Numbered from the stretch's first letter, positions 8,749 to 18,278 are shown. The stretch is DNA of 64,000 bases from Leadbetterella lacunae (GCF_042649125.1 NZ_JBHRYQ010000001.1:2790001-2854000); one strand, 5' to 3'. The notes: generated by a model from the letters alone, not told the origin. Translations and numbers: made by a program.

Positions 8749-8879
8749 CAAGTTTTTTATGTGCAAAAAACTCAATATTAAATTCGGATAAGAGACCAAT
8801 TAGATTACTATTAGAATTTGAAATTGGCTTTTTATTTACAAAAGACTGACAATATTTTTACTTTAAAAATAGGTAAAAA

Positions 8880-10328
8880 ATGTCCTTTGTATCATTTGCG
8901 TTTATTCCATTTTTTCTGGTTGTGTTCATTACGTATTGGTTCGCATTTAAGAAAAATCTACGAAACCAAAACCTGCTGCTCTTTGCGGCCAGCTATTTTT
9001 TTTATGGTTTTTGGGACTGGCGGTTTACATTTTTGTTGCTCTTTTCTACTCTTTTAGATTATTTTCTTTCGCATCTTATTCATAACAGCCGCTCTGATTC
9101 TCAACGTAAAAATTTATTTATACTAAGCCTGATCGTCAATTTGGGCCTATTGGGTGTCTTCAAATATTTCGATTTTTTCTCTGCCTCTTTTGCTCATTTT
9201 TTGGGTTATTTTGATGTGAAAGTTGACCCCATTTTCCTCAATCTTTTACTTCCGGTAGGCATTTCTTTCTATACATTTCACGGCATTTCTTATATTTTTG
9301 ATGTTTACACCCGCAAAATATCGCCCGAACAAGACTTTGTAGTATATGCAGTTTTTGTGAGTTTTTTCCCTTTGCTAGTAGCCGGGCCAATCGAAAGAGC
9401 GACGCACCTCTTGCCCCAAATTCAAAAACCTCGCAAGTTTGATTATCTGATGGCCAAGGAAGGTGTCCGTCAATTTCTTTGGGGACTTTTCAAAAAATTA
9501 GTCATCGCTAATAACTGCGGTTTTTTTGCAGATATCATTTTCAATGATACACAAAACCTTTCGGGGAGCACCTATTTTTTAGGGGCTATTTTTTTCTCAT
9601 TCCAAATCTACGCCGATTTTTCGGGATATTCAGAAATGGCCGCCGGCACCGCCAAGTTATTAGGCTTTAACCTTATCCGCAATTTTGCTTATCCCTATTT
9701 TGCCAAAAGTTTAGTAGAGTTTTGGAGGAGTTGGCACATCTCTCTGAGTTCTTGGTTTAGAGATTACCTCTATATACCGCTGGGAGGGGGCAATTTGGGG
9801 AGCCTCAGGAGGATTTTTAATGTTTTTTTTGTGATGTGCGTGAGTGGGCTTTGGCACGGAGCCAGCTGGAATTTTGTGCTTTGGAGCTTAGCAAACTGGC
9901 TTTTTCTAATTCCAAAACTTTTTACTGGCCGACTGGATGAAAGCATAAACAAGTGGCTTAAAAATGACTTACTGCTAGGTGTTTTTGACTTTTTTAGAAT
10001 AATAAAAACCTTTCTTTTGGTGTCTTTAATTTGGATTTTCTTTAGGGTTACGTCAATCACCAAAATCAAACTAATATTTACACAAATTTTCTCTCTGTCA
10101 TTCTTTACTACTCCAGCGTTCGCACATATCGAAAACTCTTATGTTGTGGGAGTTTTGGTGCTATTCTTTTTAGTGATAGAATGGTATGGAAAAGATGGAG
10201 ACTTTGCCCTACAAAAATTGCTCAAAAGACGCTTAAAAGTAGTCAGATGGTCATTTTATTACTTTTTGATATTGCTAATGGTATACGAAAGTGGTAATGA
10301 ACAAACCTTCATCTATTTCCAATTTTGA
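8880..10328 (+). CDS. MBOAT-family membrane O-acyltransferase, AlgI-like
   Basis: The 482-residue polytopic membrane protein (about ten hydrophobic segments) has the MBOAT core: WRSWHISLSSWFRDYLYIPL (about 281-300), with the first histidine of the family, and the GLWHGASWNFVLW segment (about 324-336), with the invariant active-site histidine. AlgI/DltB-type proteins pass acyl groups across the inner membrane to exported polysaccharides. The next gene follows two bases after the stop and has an SGNH-like layout, so the pair probably O-acetylates a cell-surface glycan. The ATG at 8880 precedes the first membrane segment directly. Confidence 0.93.
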   Translation: MSFVSFAFIPFFLVVFITYWFAFKKNLRNQNLLLFAASYFFYGFWDWRFTFLLLFSTLLDYFLSHLIHNSRSDSQRKNLFILSLIVNLGLLGVFKYFDFFSASFAHFLGYFDVKVDPIFLNLLLPVGISFYTFHGISYIFDVYTRKISPEQDFVVYAVFVSFFPLLVAGPIERATHLLPQIQKPRKFDYLMAKEGVRQFLWGLFKKLVIANNCGFFADIIFNDTQNLSGSTYFLGAIFFSFQIYADFSGYSEMAAGTAKLLGFNLIRNFAYPYFAKSLVEFWRSWHISLSSWFRDYLYIPLGGGNLGSLRRIFNVFFVMCVSGLWHGASWNFVLWSLANWLFLIPKLFTGRLDESINKWLKNDLLLGVFDFFRIIKTFLLVSLIWIFFRVTSITKIKLIFTQIFSLSFFTTPAFAHIENSYVVGVLVLFFLVIEWYGKDGDFALQKLLKRRLKVVRWSFYYFLILLMVYESGNEQTFIYFQF

Positions 10329-10330
10329 CC

Positions 10331-11338
10331 ATGAAAAACTTTCTCCGGGATATCTACAAATTTTGTCTTATCGGTGGTGGTTTTTTGACCATTTTGCTTG
10401 TTGCATACCTTATTTTCGATCCTTTTTATGTGGTCAAAGAATACGATGATTTTTCAAGCAAGATTACGAGCGGAAACAAGGATTATATCTCTACCACCAT
10501 TTTTTTGAGAAATTACCGCAAGGAGAACTACGATTCGTATATTTTGGGGAGCTCTCGAACCGTTGCTTTTCAACATTCGGCATGGCAAAAGCACCTTCCA
10601 GATTCTTCTACAATCTTCACCTATGATGCTTACAGTGAGACCATTTATGGCATTTATAAAAAAATAAAGTTGATAGATTCTTTGGGATTGAAACTGAATA
10701 ACGTTTTGATCATCGTTGAAAAAGATGAGACTTTCATGACCGAAAACAACTCCAAGGGATACCTTTTCATAAAACATCCGGTCTTGTCGGGTGAAAATTT
10801 TTACAAATTCCATTGGGAGTTTCTGAAGAGTTACTTGACTCCAAAATTCCTGTTTTGCTATTATTCACGTTTGATTTGGGGCAAATACTCACCCTTTATG
10901 TTAGGGGTTATAGAGCCTTTCAAAACCAAAATTACGCCTGTAAGTAATGAAACCCAATGGGTAGAATTAGACCAAATGTTGGCGGAGTCAGTAACCGAAT
11001 ATTACAAAAAAATGAATCACTTATTTCCGGTGCGAGATGGGGTATTCCGGACTGAAACCAAGCCAAAAATTTCAGCAAAACAGAAAAAAATGTTACATGA
11101 AATAAAGTCGATTTTTAATAAGCACAACACTCACTACAGGTTTGTTATCAGCCCTTTATATCAGCAGGTCAAATTCAACAAGACAGACCTCGATATACTG
11201 AAAAGCATATTCGGCAGTGCATACGTTTATGATTTTTCTGGCATAAATGATCTCACAAAACCCAAGACCAATTACTACGAATTTTCACATTACAGACCCA
11301 AAGTGGGCGAGCAGATTATGCAGCGTATCTACAGGTAG
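10331..11338 (+). CDS. Membrane-anchored SGNH-like partner of the MBOAT acyltransferase
   Basis: The ATG at 10331, just after the MBOAT stop, is preferred to an overlapping TTG at 10325. One N-terminal membrane segment (about residues 12-30) anchors a periplasmic domain. YILGSSRTVAF (about 72-82) fits the GxS block I of SGNH/GDSL-type acyltransferases, and YYEFSHYRPKVGEQI near the C-terminus fits the D/H block, although a histidine is present without a clear DxxH. Similarity to AlgJ/DltD-type partners is by layout and context, not strong sequence match. It would complete acetyl transfer in the periplasm. Confidence 0.65.
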   Translation: MKNFLRDIYKFCLIGGGFLTILLVAYLIFDPFYVVKEYDDFSSKITSGNKDYISTTIFLRNYRKENYDSYILGSSRTVAFQHSAWQKHLPDSSTIFTYDAYSETIYGIYKKIKLIDSLGLKLNNVLIIVEKDETFMTENNSKGYLFIKHPVLSGENFYKFHWEFLKSYLTPKFLFCYYSRLIWGKYSPFMLGVIEPFKTKITPVSNETQWVELDQMLAESVTEYYKKMNHLFPVRDGVFRTETKPKISAKQKKMLHEIKSIFNKHNTHYRFVISPLYQQVKFNKTDLDILKSIFGSAYVYDFSGINDLTKPKTNYYEFSHYRPKVGEQIMQRIYR

Positions 11339-11588
11339 CGGAAGAGGTGATTTGCTGTTTTACTCCACTATGCTCCCTAAGGTTTTTCGCCCTTCAGACC
11401 GATTATAAAACAAGAAATTGCTCAAAATACGCCTAAAACCTAACAAAAACACGTTTCACTGGCCTAAAAGCCCATAAGCCTCGCATCTCTGCCTGAAGAT
11501 AAAGCGGAGCGTATGAGATTGTTTGGTAAAAACATTTGCATAAATTGTACATAAAACTCAAGACAGTATCTCAAAATAAGGCTATTGC

Positions 11589-12329
11589 ATGAAACTACTA
11601 AAAGACCTTTCGCTCGTAATTGTATTGGTGATGGTGATGGCGAGCTGCCAAAAGAAAAAGGAAGTTTTCAAGATTCCGAAGGGCTATGTGGGCATGTTTG
11701 GTTTTGGCTGTCTGATGTCCAAAAAGTTTATAGAAACGGGCCTACTCGTCAATCAATATGACGGGCCATTTCTATCGGCCCACCTGAGTAAGCACAGGCG
11801 GTCGTGGACATTTGCGTGGCCCGCTGACTTGCCTTTGGTGCAAACCGACGGCAAATATTACAAGAATTTTGTGGTGATGGCCGGGGATACTATTTTCCCT
11901 CAAAACCTACTCTATCTAAACATCAAAGAAGACCCAAACTCAAGCGTAAATGGGGTGTTATATATCGTAAAAGAGGAAGACTTGCCCACTTACGACGGCT
12001 GGGAGCTGGGCTACGAGCGGTTTGAAGTCACGGATTTAATCTCAGATTTTGTGATAGAGGGCGGCCCCGTGTTTGCGTACAGAGCCCTTCCCGAATTTAC
12101 ACTTGCCCCCAGCAGCGACATCAAAAGAAACGTGATCGAGCAGGAATATGTGGACATCATAAAAGACGCGTTTGGGTATTGGGGAGCTGACTTTGAGGCC
12201 GAATATAAAAAGGAAATCGCACCGTTTGATTCTTCTATAATCCAAAAAACGCAGCGGGTATTGTGGGAGAACCCACCCATGGAAAAAGTGAATGAACTAA
12301 AAGCGAGTTTTAACTATTCTAAAAAGTAA
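11589..12329 (+). CDS. Lipoprotein with gamma-glutamylcyclotransferase-like domain
   Basis: The 246-residue protein has an N-terminal hydrophobic stretch ending MASC, a lipobox-like site. The mature part resembles the GGCT/BtrG fold: MFGFGCLMS takes the place of YGSxL, SKHRRSWTFAW the next strand, VNGVLYIV the middle strand, and YDGWELGYERFEV the segment that normally holds the catalytic glutamate (E of GWE). Such enzymes form pyroglutamate from gamma-glutamyl amines or peptides. An envelope-located version is unusual, so the substrate is unknown. The gene stands alone. Confidence 0.6.
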   Translation: MKLLKDLSLVIVLVMVMASCQKKKEVFKIPKGYVGMFGFGCLMSKKFIETGLLVNQYDGPFLSAHLSKHRRSWTFAWPADLPLVQTDGKYYKNFVVMAGDTIFPQNLLYLNIKEDPNSSVNGVLYIVKEEDLPTYDGWELGYERFEVTDLISDFVIEGGPVFAYRALPEFTLAPSSDIKRNVIEQEYVDIIKDAFGYWGADFEAEYKKEIAPFDSSIIQKTQRVLWENPPMEKVNELKASFNYSKK

Positions 12330-12401
12330 GAATCCGGATAGTTAGAGCTTTAAAACCACAAAAAACCGCATAAGTGGCTTAACACATATAATTTCTAGAA
12401 A

Positions 12402-12998
12402 ATGAAAATCGCATTTGCATGTATTACATTTTTAGCCCTCTCATTTTTAGCTTTTTCGCAAAAAACAGACATAGAATTACTGAAAAACATAAATCTAGAT
12501 CGGAATAGAAACTATGACCCCATTTTTCGATTAATAACAGATAGTGTCAGTCCATTTAATATTGGGCTGGCCCTTTTGATTTTAATTTTTGGTCGTATAC
12601 AAAAAGACCGTTTGATAACCTCCAAAGCCTACACTATTTTGGGCACCATTTTGCTCGCCTCCTTGATTTCTACTCTACTCAAATATTCGATAGACAGGCC
12701 CCGCCCATTTATTACCTACACATTTATAGAAAAAGTGACCTCCGGTGGCAGTCCGTCGTTTCCTTCGGGGCATACCACCGATGCCTTTGCCTTGGCCGCC
12801 GCACTGAGCCTTGCTTTTCCAAGATGGTACGTACTGATTCCTAGTTTTTTATGGGCTTTGGCAATCGGCTACTCACGAATAAACCTGGGCGTACACTACC
12901 CGAGCGATGTGCTAGCCGGAGCACTTATTGGCGTAGGCAGTGCGTATTTGTTTAGGTATTTAAAGGCTTTTTTCAGTAAAAACACAGCCGTACAGTAA
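12402..12998 (+). CDS. PAP2-family membrane phosphatase
   Basis: The 198-residue protein shows all three signature motifs of the phosphatidic-acid phosphatase superfamily: KYSIDRPRP (K-x6-RP, about 93), PSGH (about 122) and SRINLGVHYPSD (SR-x5-H-x3-D, about 158). An N-terminal hydrophobic segment and four more predicted membrane helices place it in the inner membrane with the active site outside. Members dephosphorylate lipid phosphates such as undecaprenyl diphosphate, phosphatidate or PGP. Which one is acted on here cannot be read from the sequence. Confidence 0.93.
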   Translation: MKIAFACITFLALSFLAFSQKTDIELLKNINLDRNRNYDPIFRLITDSVSPFNIGLALLILIFGRIQKDRLITSKAYTILGTILLASLISTLLKYSIDRPRPFITYTFIEKVTSGGSPSFPSGHTTDAFALAAALSLAFPRWYVLIPSFLWALAIGYSRINLGVHYPSDVLAGALIGVGSAYLFRYLKAFFSKNTAVQ

Positions 12999-13085
12999 GC
13001 CTTGCCGAGCTTACGGTTTATATAGAAATACCGATTTTGTTTCTCCCAAAAAAATGAACGAAAACCCGCACGAAAATTCGGTCTT

Positions 13086-13715
13086 TTACTTCACCTCAGC
13101 GAAAATTCGGGTGTTTTGGAAAGTGGCTTTCTCGAGCACGTTTTTGTTGTGGGCACACACAAACAGCCCCACCATAAGTTCGGCCGGAAAGTCAAAGTCG
13201 GGTATTTCAACCGACCAAAAAGGCTGCCCCAACTTGGCCACCGAAACGATGTAACTTCTGCCGCGGCGTTCCAGCTGCAGCACGTCGGCTTGTAGCATCG
13301 GAATCTTTATTTCTTCTATGTTACCGCCCTTAAGTTTGCGATACTGAAACGCCGTGAGGCCATCGCCATGCACAGTCAAACAGACCATGGCCGAACTCGA
13401 GTCGGCATCTACGCGGGCCATCCAACCTGACTTGCGGTGTGGGTCTACCCCCTGCCCCACAAGGCTCGGCTGGGTGCTGACCAAAAAGTTGTCTTTCATG
13501 GTTTTATAGGCAAAATGCAGGGCGTCTTTTCTAAACCAAATGTTTTCGCCCGAACCGCTGAGGGTGTAGGTTTTGGTGGCGTTATCGTACGTGGCGGAGC
13601 CTTTTAGCAGCACCGTGCCCACGTCAGCGTGGTTTTCAAAAACTCCGACCGGGTTTTGGGCATTTGCCAAAACAGAAAACGAGAATAATGCGATCAGTAC
13701 CAATAGCTTTTTCAT
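13086..13715 (-). CDS. Secreted lectin/glucanase-fold protein co-encoded with GH26 mannanase
   Basis: The 209-residue protein has a clear signal peptide (MKKLLVLIALFSFSVLANAQ). The mature part reads like a concanavalin-A-like jellyroll (TYDNATKTYTLSGSGENIWF, then KSGWMAR and AELMVGLFVCAHN near the C-terminus), seen in Bacteroidota proteins often found beside carbohydrate enzymes or TolB-type propellers. Its start overlaps the stop of the GH26 gene by four bases (ATGA), so the two are translationally coupled. A sugar-binding role is inferred. GC content here is visibly higher than in the cassette blocks. Confidence 0.7.
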   Translation of the reverse strand: MKKLLVLIALFSFSVLANAQNPVGVFENHADVGTVLLKGSATYDNATKTYTLSGSGENIWFRKDALHFAYKTMKDNFLVSTQPSLVGQGVDPHRKSGWMARVDADSSSAMVCLTVHGDGLTAFQYRKLKGGNIEEIKIPMLQADVLQLERRGRSYIVSVAKLGQPFWSVEIPDFDFPAELMVGLFVCAHNKNVLEKATFQNTRIFAEVK

Positions 13716-14854
13716 AGTATTCCTAAAAATTTTCGTTTGTATATTTTTTTCAAATCAGCTTCAAATAAAGTGTACGGGGCATTGTAAAACTTCATAAAAT
13801 CTGCCACACTCGCATGCTCCGGATATGGGGCATAGTAGTGCATGGGGCTGCGGCTGTCGTTTCGCCAAACTAACACATACGCCAAGCGGAGTTTCTCTGT
13901 TTGCAGGGTTTTTAGGAGGGTTTCTGTCCACCAGGTGGTGTTAGGTATCGACTCCAAGCCTGTCTCGGTAAGGGCCGCTAACTTTTTGACTTTCAGGGCA
14001 TAGTCTGACACTATTTTGAGTTTCATTGCGGCTGCCTCGAGGTTATATTTGCCATATCTGCCAAAGTCGCCGTAGTTATCCATGCCCACCATATCTACGT
14101 AGGCATCTCCCGGATATCGCTCCAAAAACTCCGCTTCGGTAGTGAAATTATTATCCGGCGAAAACGTGTAGATGAAATTGTGAACGCCGAGGCTGTCGCG
14201 TAAATACGAAACCGTAAACTGCCACACCGACACAAAGTCTTCTTTGGAGCAGTGCGACTTTCCCCACCAAAACCAATCGCCGTCAAACTCGTGGAAGGGC
14301 CTGAAAAGCATGGGTGCCAGTTTGCCGTCTTTGCCCTTCACCGAGTGAGCCAATTCGCCGATGGTCTGTAAAATTTCCTTGTATTGCTCGTGGTGCGTGC
14401 CGCCTACTTTTATCAGCGAAATGGCATTGGCCGAAACCGAGTCTACCCAATAAAAACCGCCCTTGGAGGCCGGATTGGCAAAATGCCAGGCAACCGTAGT
14501 GACGCCACCGCGGTCGTAGGTATCCACTATGTTTTTACGTAGACTTTCCTTTGTTTTTTCTATGGCCTCCTTGGGTCTGCCCGACAAGCCGCTAAAGTCT
14601 ACCCCGATAACCGCAGGGTGCGACCCCGTAACCGACTTTACGTCTGAGCGGTTGGCGTCTCCATACCAGCCGTGGCCATATTCGGTGGCGTGCTGATGCC
14701 CAAATAGGATGTTAGAACGAGAGATTTTCCGGAGGTTTTTATACAGAGCCTTGGTTTCTTTGCTGGCTTTTTTGTCTATTTGGGCTACACCCTCAGACAC
14801 CAAAACCAAGCCTAACACACAGAGCAACAAACAGATATACCTTATATTTTTCAT
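13712..14854 (-). CDS. Secreted GH26-family beta-mannanase
   Basis: The 380-residue protein has a signal peptide (cleavage near GVAQ, residue 25). The GH26 motifs are plain: FGHQHATEYG (51-60), HFANP, FRPFHEFDGDWFWWG with acid/base E189, and ALTETG with nucleophile E297. Family members cleave beta-1,4-mannan, some beta-1,3-xylan or mixed-linkage glucan; mannan is most likely. It is the first gene of a two-gene operon, with the 13086-13715 lectin-like gene overlapping by four bases. No SusC/SusD pair is in the window, so this is not a full polysaccharide utilisation locus here. Confidence 0.92.
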   Translation of the reverse strand: MKNIRYICLLLCVLGLVLVSEGVAQIDKKASKETKALYKNLRKISRSNILFGHQHATEYGHGWYGDANRSDVKSVTGSHPAVIGVDFSGLSGRPKEAIEKTKESLRKNIVDTYDRGGVTTVAWHFANPASKGGFYWVDSVSANAISLIKVGGTHHEQYKEILQTIGELAHSVKGKDGKLAPMLFRPFHEFDGDWFWWGKSHCSKEDFVSVWQFTVSYLRDSLGVHNFIYTFSPDNNFTTEAEFLERYPGDAYVDMVGMDNYGDFGRYGKYNLEAAAMKLKIVSDYALKVKKLAALTETGLESIPNTTWWTETLLKTLQTEKLRLAYVLVWRNDSRSPMHYYAPYPEHASVADFMKFYNAPYTLFEADLKKIYKRKFLGIL

Positions 14855-14915
14855 AGACTATAGTTTCAAAAAACGCTGCTAGTAACAGAACCCCAAACCG
14901 ATGCCCATAAGGCGA

Positions 14916-15202
14916 CATACATAAATGTAATACCAATTTGGCGGTTTCAAAAAACAAAGAGAAAATTAGACCCAAAAGCAAATTTTTAGCCGTTAAATCA
15001 ATAGTGGAATGTGTTGTGTTTTTTATTCGGGATTTTGAGGTAAATTGGCATATTGTAAGAATAAAAATGGAGTAAAGAGACTTCTAAATTATCCAACAAC
15101 AAACGCTTACAAATGAATATGTTACTTATAACAAACCAGTTAACTAAAAAATAGACAATAACGATATAGATGCTACTTCTGGATTTGGGGGGGTATACAA
15201 AT
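14916..15202. repeat. Non-coding repeat copy C, ending at GTT cassette core
   Basis: It begins with CATAAATGTAATACCAATTTG and carries ACAAAGAGAAAATTAGACCC, the GGCATATTGTAAG block, GACAATAACGATATAGATGC and a G-run (GGGGGGG) before TATACAAAT. The core GTTGGCAGAA follows at 15203-15212. The attC-like left part present in copies D-F is absent. It opens the second cassette block immediately upstream of the minus-strand GH26 gene. Confidence 0.85.
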
Positions 15203-15273
15203 GTTGGCAGAAATTTAAAACATTACCACAAAAAACGAAACTTAATTATAAAGGATTCAGCATTTTATAAATT

Positions 15274-16596
15274 ATGAAAAATATACTAATTATAATATTT
15301 CTTTTTCTTGAATTTAAATCAACCGCTCAAAAAATATCAACATTTAGATATTCTAAAGTTTATTTCAACGATGAATGGAGGTTCATAGATCAAAAAGGCG
15401 ATTTTTTTTTGGAAAAAGAAATTGGAAAAGACAAAATCGAAAACCTGTGTGTTTCAAATGGACTAGCAATAACTTTTGATGGAACAAAATATGGCTTTAT
15501 GGATTTTAATGGTATTCAAATTGTGCCAAATATGTATGAGGATGTCTCGTGCTTTCAATTTGGATTTGCATCAGCCAAAATTAACCAACGATGGGGTTTA
15601 ATTGATATGGCAAATATATTTGTAATTGATCCAAAATATGACTTAATCGGACCGGTGGGAGTTGATGGAGTGGTTCCCGTTGTAAATAATGAAAAATTAG
15701 GCTTAATTGATACTAAAGGTTATATTATTTCAGATTTTAAATATTCATGGTTTCCAAATATTACTCCTCAAATTATACCGCCAATTTTTACTAATGGATT
15801 ATTGCCAATTTTTAAACCAGATTCAATACAAAATTTTCTAAATTGGAAATTAGGATATATAGATAGTAAAGGGAACCTAAAGATTAATACTGACTTTGAA
15901 TTTAGGGGAACACTACCTTATTTTTTTAATGGGAGGGCTAATGTTGCAAAAAATGGAGTTCAAGTTGTTATTGATACGTTAGGAAATGTAATTCCAACGT
16001 CCAAATTAAATAATAAGGCTATACTTTTCCATGAAGGATTTTCAACTATTGCAGACGAAAATGGAAAACAGGGCATTATAAATGATAATGGTCAAATAAT
16101 TTTAGATCCAATTTACAATGGAGTTAATCCATTTTCAGAAGAATTTGCAGCAATACAAATAGGACTTAACAATACTGGTGGTGTGATTTCAGCATTTGTT
16201 AATAAAAAAGGAGAATTTGTCTTTGATAAAAAATTTGGTCTTATTCGTGATTTTAATGAAGGTTTTGCAGCGGTTGAGGTAAATGGAAAATGGACTTATA
16301 TAGATAACAAGGGCAACTATTTAATAGAGCCTCAATTTGATGTGACTGATTTTTTTAGCGAGGGACTTGGAATGTTTGGAGTAAAAAAAGGGAAAAATTT
16401 AAAATTTGGATTTCTTAACAATATGGGGAAAGTGGTAATTGAACCAATTTACAATGAAGTTAAAGATTTTAAATTTGGATTAGCACCGGTTAAAGTTGGG
16501 AATAAATTTGGATTTATAAACAATAAAGGAGAAATGGTTATAAAGCCAAAGTTTCAAAACGCATTTAGTTTTATAGAAGAAGAAATAATCAAATAA
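15274..16596 (+). CDS. Secreted WG-repeat cassette protein
   Basis: The 440-residue protein has a signal peptide ending STAQ. It is made almost entirely of WG-type beta repeats of about 45-60 residues (KYGFMDFNGIQIVPNMYEDV, RWGLIDMANIFVIDPKYD, KWTYIDNKGNYLIEPQFD, KFGFINNKGEMVIKPKFQ). The family is common in Bacteroidota and its biochemical role is not settled. It is bracketed by GTTGGCAGAA (15203-15212) and the exact ten-base reverse complement TTCTGCCAAC (16601-16610) right after the stop, so it is a clear cassette gene. Confidence 0.85.
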   Translation: MKNILIIIFLFLEFKSTAQKISTFRYSKVYFNDEWRFIDQKGDFFLEKEIGKDKIENLCVSNGLAITFDGTKYGFMDFNGIQIVPNMYEDVSCFQFGFASAKINQRWGLIDMANIFVIDPKYDLIGPVGVDGVVPVVNNEKLGLIDTKGYIISDFKYSWFPNITPQIIPPIFTNGLLPIFKPDSIQNFLNWKLGYIDSKGNLKINTDFEFRGTLPYFFNGRANVAKNGVQVVIDTLGNVIPTSKLNNKAILFHEGFSTIADENGKQGIINDNGQIILDPIYNGVNPFSEEFAAIQIGLNNTGGVISAFVNKKGEFVFDKKFGLIRDFNEGFAAVEVNGKWTYIDNKGNYLIEPQFDVTDFFSEGLGMFGVKKGKNLKFGFLNNMGKVVIEPIYNEVKDFKFGLAPVKVGNKFGFINNKGEMVIKPKFQNAFSFIEEEIIK

Positions 16597-16600
16597 AAAC

Positions 16601-16659
16601 TTCTGCCAACAGCTAAGTTTCCGTCGTGTCCGCAGGACATGCGATGAAAGCGATTGGGC
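16601..16659. other. attC-like recombination site
   Basis: TTCTGCCAAC is followed by AGCTAAG and an imperfect hairpin (TTTCCGTCGTGTCC / GGACATGCGATGAAAG), then ATTGGGC (16653-16659), one base from GTTRRRY and complementary to GCCAAC. The hairpin has a two-base bulge, as expected for extrahelical bases of attC. Confidence 0.7.
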
Positions 16660-17094
16660 CAAGCAAGAATGCTCCCCTCTAATCATTCCTCATCCTAAGT
16701 AGCCCCTCCTTCGGTCTCAAGGCTGCAGATAAGAAAGAGAAAAAAACATGACTTAAAAACATAACATATTATCTCTAACAACGGGACGATGACAATCTTA
16801 GCGTACATAAATGTATCACCAATTTGGCGGTTTCAAAAAACAAAGAGAAAATTAGACCCAAAACCGACCCAAAAGCAAATATTTAACCGTTAAATCAATA
16901 GCGGAATGCATTCTGTTTTTTATTCGGGATTTTGAGGTAAATTGGCATATTGTAAGAATAAAAATGGAGTAAACAGACTTGTAAATTATCCAACAACAAA
17001 CGCTTACAAATGGATATATTACTTATAATAAATTAGTTAACTCAAAAAAAGACAATAACGATATAGATGCTGCTTCTGGATTTGAGGGATATAT
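16660..17094. repeat. Non-coding repeat copy D (full length)
   Basis: This is one of the full-length members of the family. It contains AAGCAAGAATGCTCCCCTC, CCTTCGGTCTCAAGGCTGC, AAAAAACATGACTTAAAA, the GGCATATTGTAAG block and GATATAGATGC, and ends at ATATAT before the core GTTGTGAGC (17095-17103). It has no credible open reading frame. It may be a gene-less cassette carrying a promoter. Confidence 0.85.
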
Positions 17095-17121
17095 GTTGTG
17101 AGCGATGTAAAAAAACTGACT

Positions 17122-18273
17122 ATGAGACAAAAAACACTTCTGATTTTAATTCTAATAACAATCATTCTTAATGGTTGTAGAAATGAACTAGCTACTCAGG
17201 ATAATTCAAACAACGACAAGCAAACGAAACCAGTCAGAATAAATCCACTCAATAATTTGAAACAAGTGGACAAGTTGTTGGCAGAGATAGCGGAAAAACC
17301 CCAGCGTTTTACTGTTACTTCTAATAAAGTAACATTAGTTACAGGTTTAAAAGGAACTATCATTCATGTTGATCCAAATCGACTTGAAACAATTGACGGC
17401 TCTCCACTGGGGGACAATATTCAAATTGAACTTTTGGAAATGACAGATAACTGTAGTATGCTTTTGAATAACGCTCAAACAGTTTCAAATGGACAAATTC
17501 TTGTGACAGGTGGTGCATATTACTTTAATATGAATTCTAATGGAAAACAGCTTAAAATGAAGCAAGGAAAAGGTATTAAAGTAGAATTCCCAAAGCTGAC
17601 TGAAAATGAAATGGAACTTTTCCTTGGTGAAAGAGACAGTCTCGGACAAATCAATTGGATACCAACCAACAAGAACTTTAAATCAAAAGTTATCACAGAC
17701 GCTAAAGAGCCTGCAAAACCAATCAAAGAAGAAGTATTACCGATTGAAATTGTTTCTGAACTTGACAATTACTTATCTGATTCGTTAGCAGCACCTGAAA
17801 AAGTAAATAAGGAAGATGTTTCTGAAGAAGAGTACAAAAAATATCTAAAGAAAGTAAAGGAATACGAAGAGTTAAAAAAAGAAATTGAATACCAACGTCA
17901 AACATATCAAGCAGTCGAACTAATGAATTTTGGGTGGATAAATTGTGACAGATTTTATAATGACTCAAACCCAAAAACCGACATTCAATTAATTGTGAAT
18001 AGTGATTCGTTGCAAGGAGCCCGTATTTTTGCCGTTTTTAAAGACATTAGGAGTGTAATGACTGAGTATTATTTTAAAGGTAGAAAAGAGTCTGCTTCTT
18101 TTAGAAACATACCGAAAGGGAAAGAACTCACAATAATTGCTCTGTCAGCTAAAGATCAAACGCCTTATATTTTTGAGACAACAATTAACACCGAGTCTGA
18201 TAGACAAGTTCAAGTTGAATTTGTAAGAACAACTCAGATCGAAATAAAGGAGAAAATGAAAAGAATGAATTAA
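17122..18273 (+). CDS. Lipoprotein, hypothetical cassette protein
   Basis: The start at ATG 17122 gives MRQKTLLILILITIILNGC, a proper lipoprotein signal with lipobox LNGC. An upstream GTG at 17098 lies inside the cassette core and is rejected. The protein has 383 residues; the middle (about 220-275) is charged and probably helical (KEDVSEEEYKKYLKKVKEYE), and the flanks look beta-rich. I recognise no family. The cores GTTGTGAGC (17095-17103) and GCTCACAAC (18279-18287) are exact nine-base reverse complements, marking a cassette. Confidence 0.75.
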   Translation: MRQKTLLILILITIILNGCRNELATQDNSNNDKQTKPVRINPLNNLKQVDKLLAEIAEKPQRFTVTSNKVTLVTGLKGTIIHVDPNRLETIDGSPLGDNIQIELLEMTDNCSMLLNNAQTVSNGQILVTGGAYYFNMNSNGKQLKMKQGKGIKVEFPKLTENEMELFLGERDSLGQINWIPTNKNFKSKVITDAKEPAKPIKEEVLPIEIVSELDNYLSDSLAAPEKVNKEDVSEEEYKKYLKKVKEYEELKKEIEYQRQTYQAVELMNFGWINCDRFYNDSNPKTDIQLIVNSDSLQGARIFAVFKDIRSVMTEYYFKGRKESASFRNIPKGKELTIIALSAKDQTPYIFETTINTESDRQVQVEFVRTTQIEIKEKMKRMN

Positions 18274-18278
18274 ACACT

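Noticed and set aside
16660..17094. Group II intron as the nature of the long non-coding repeats
   Set aside because: Group IIC introns do sit beside attC sites, but I see no GTGYG start, no domain V-type hairpin and no reverse transcriptase.
17098..17121. GTG start for the lipoprotein at 17122
   Set aside because: The GTG is inside the cassette core and would put a charged segment before the lipoprotein signal.
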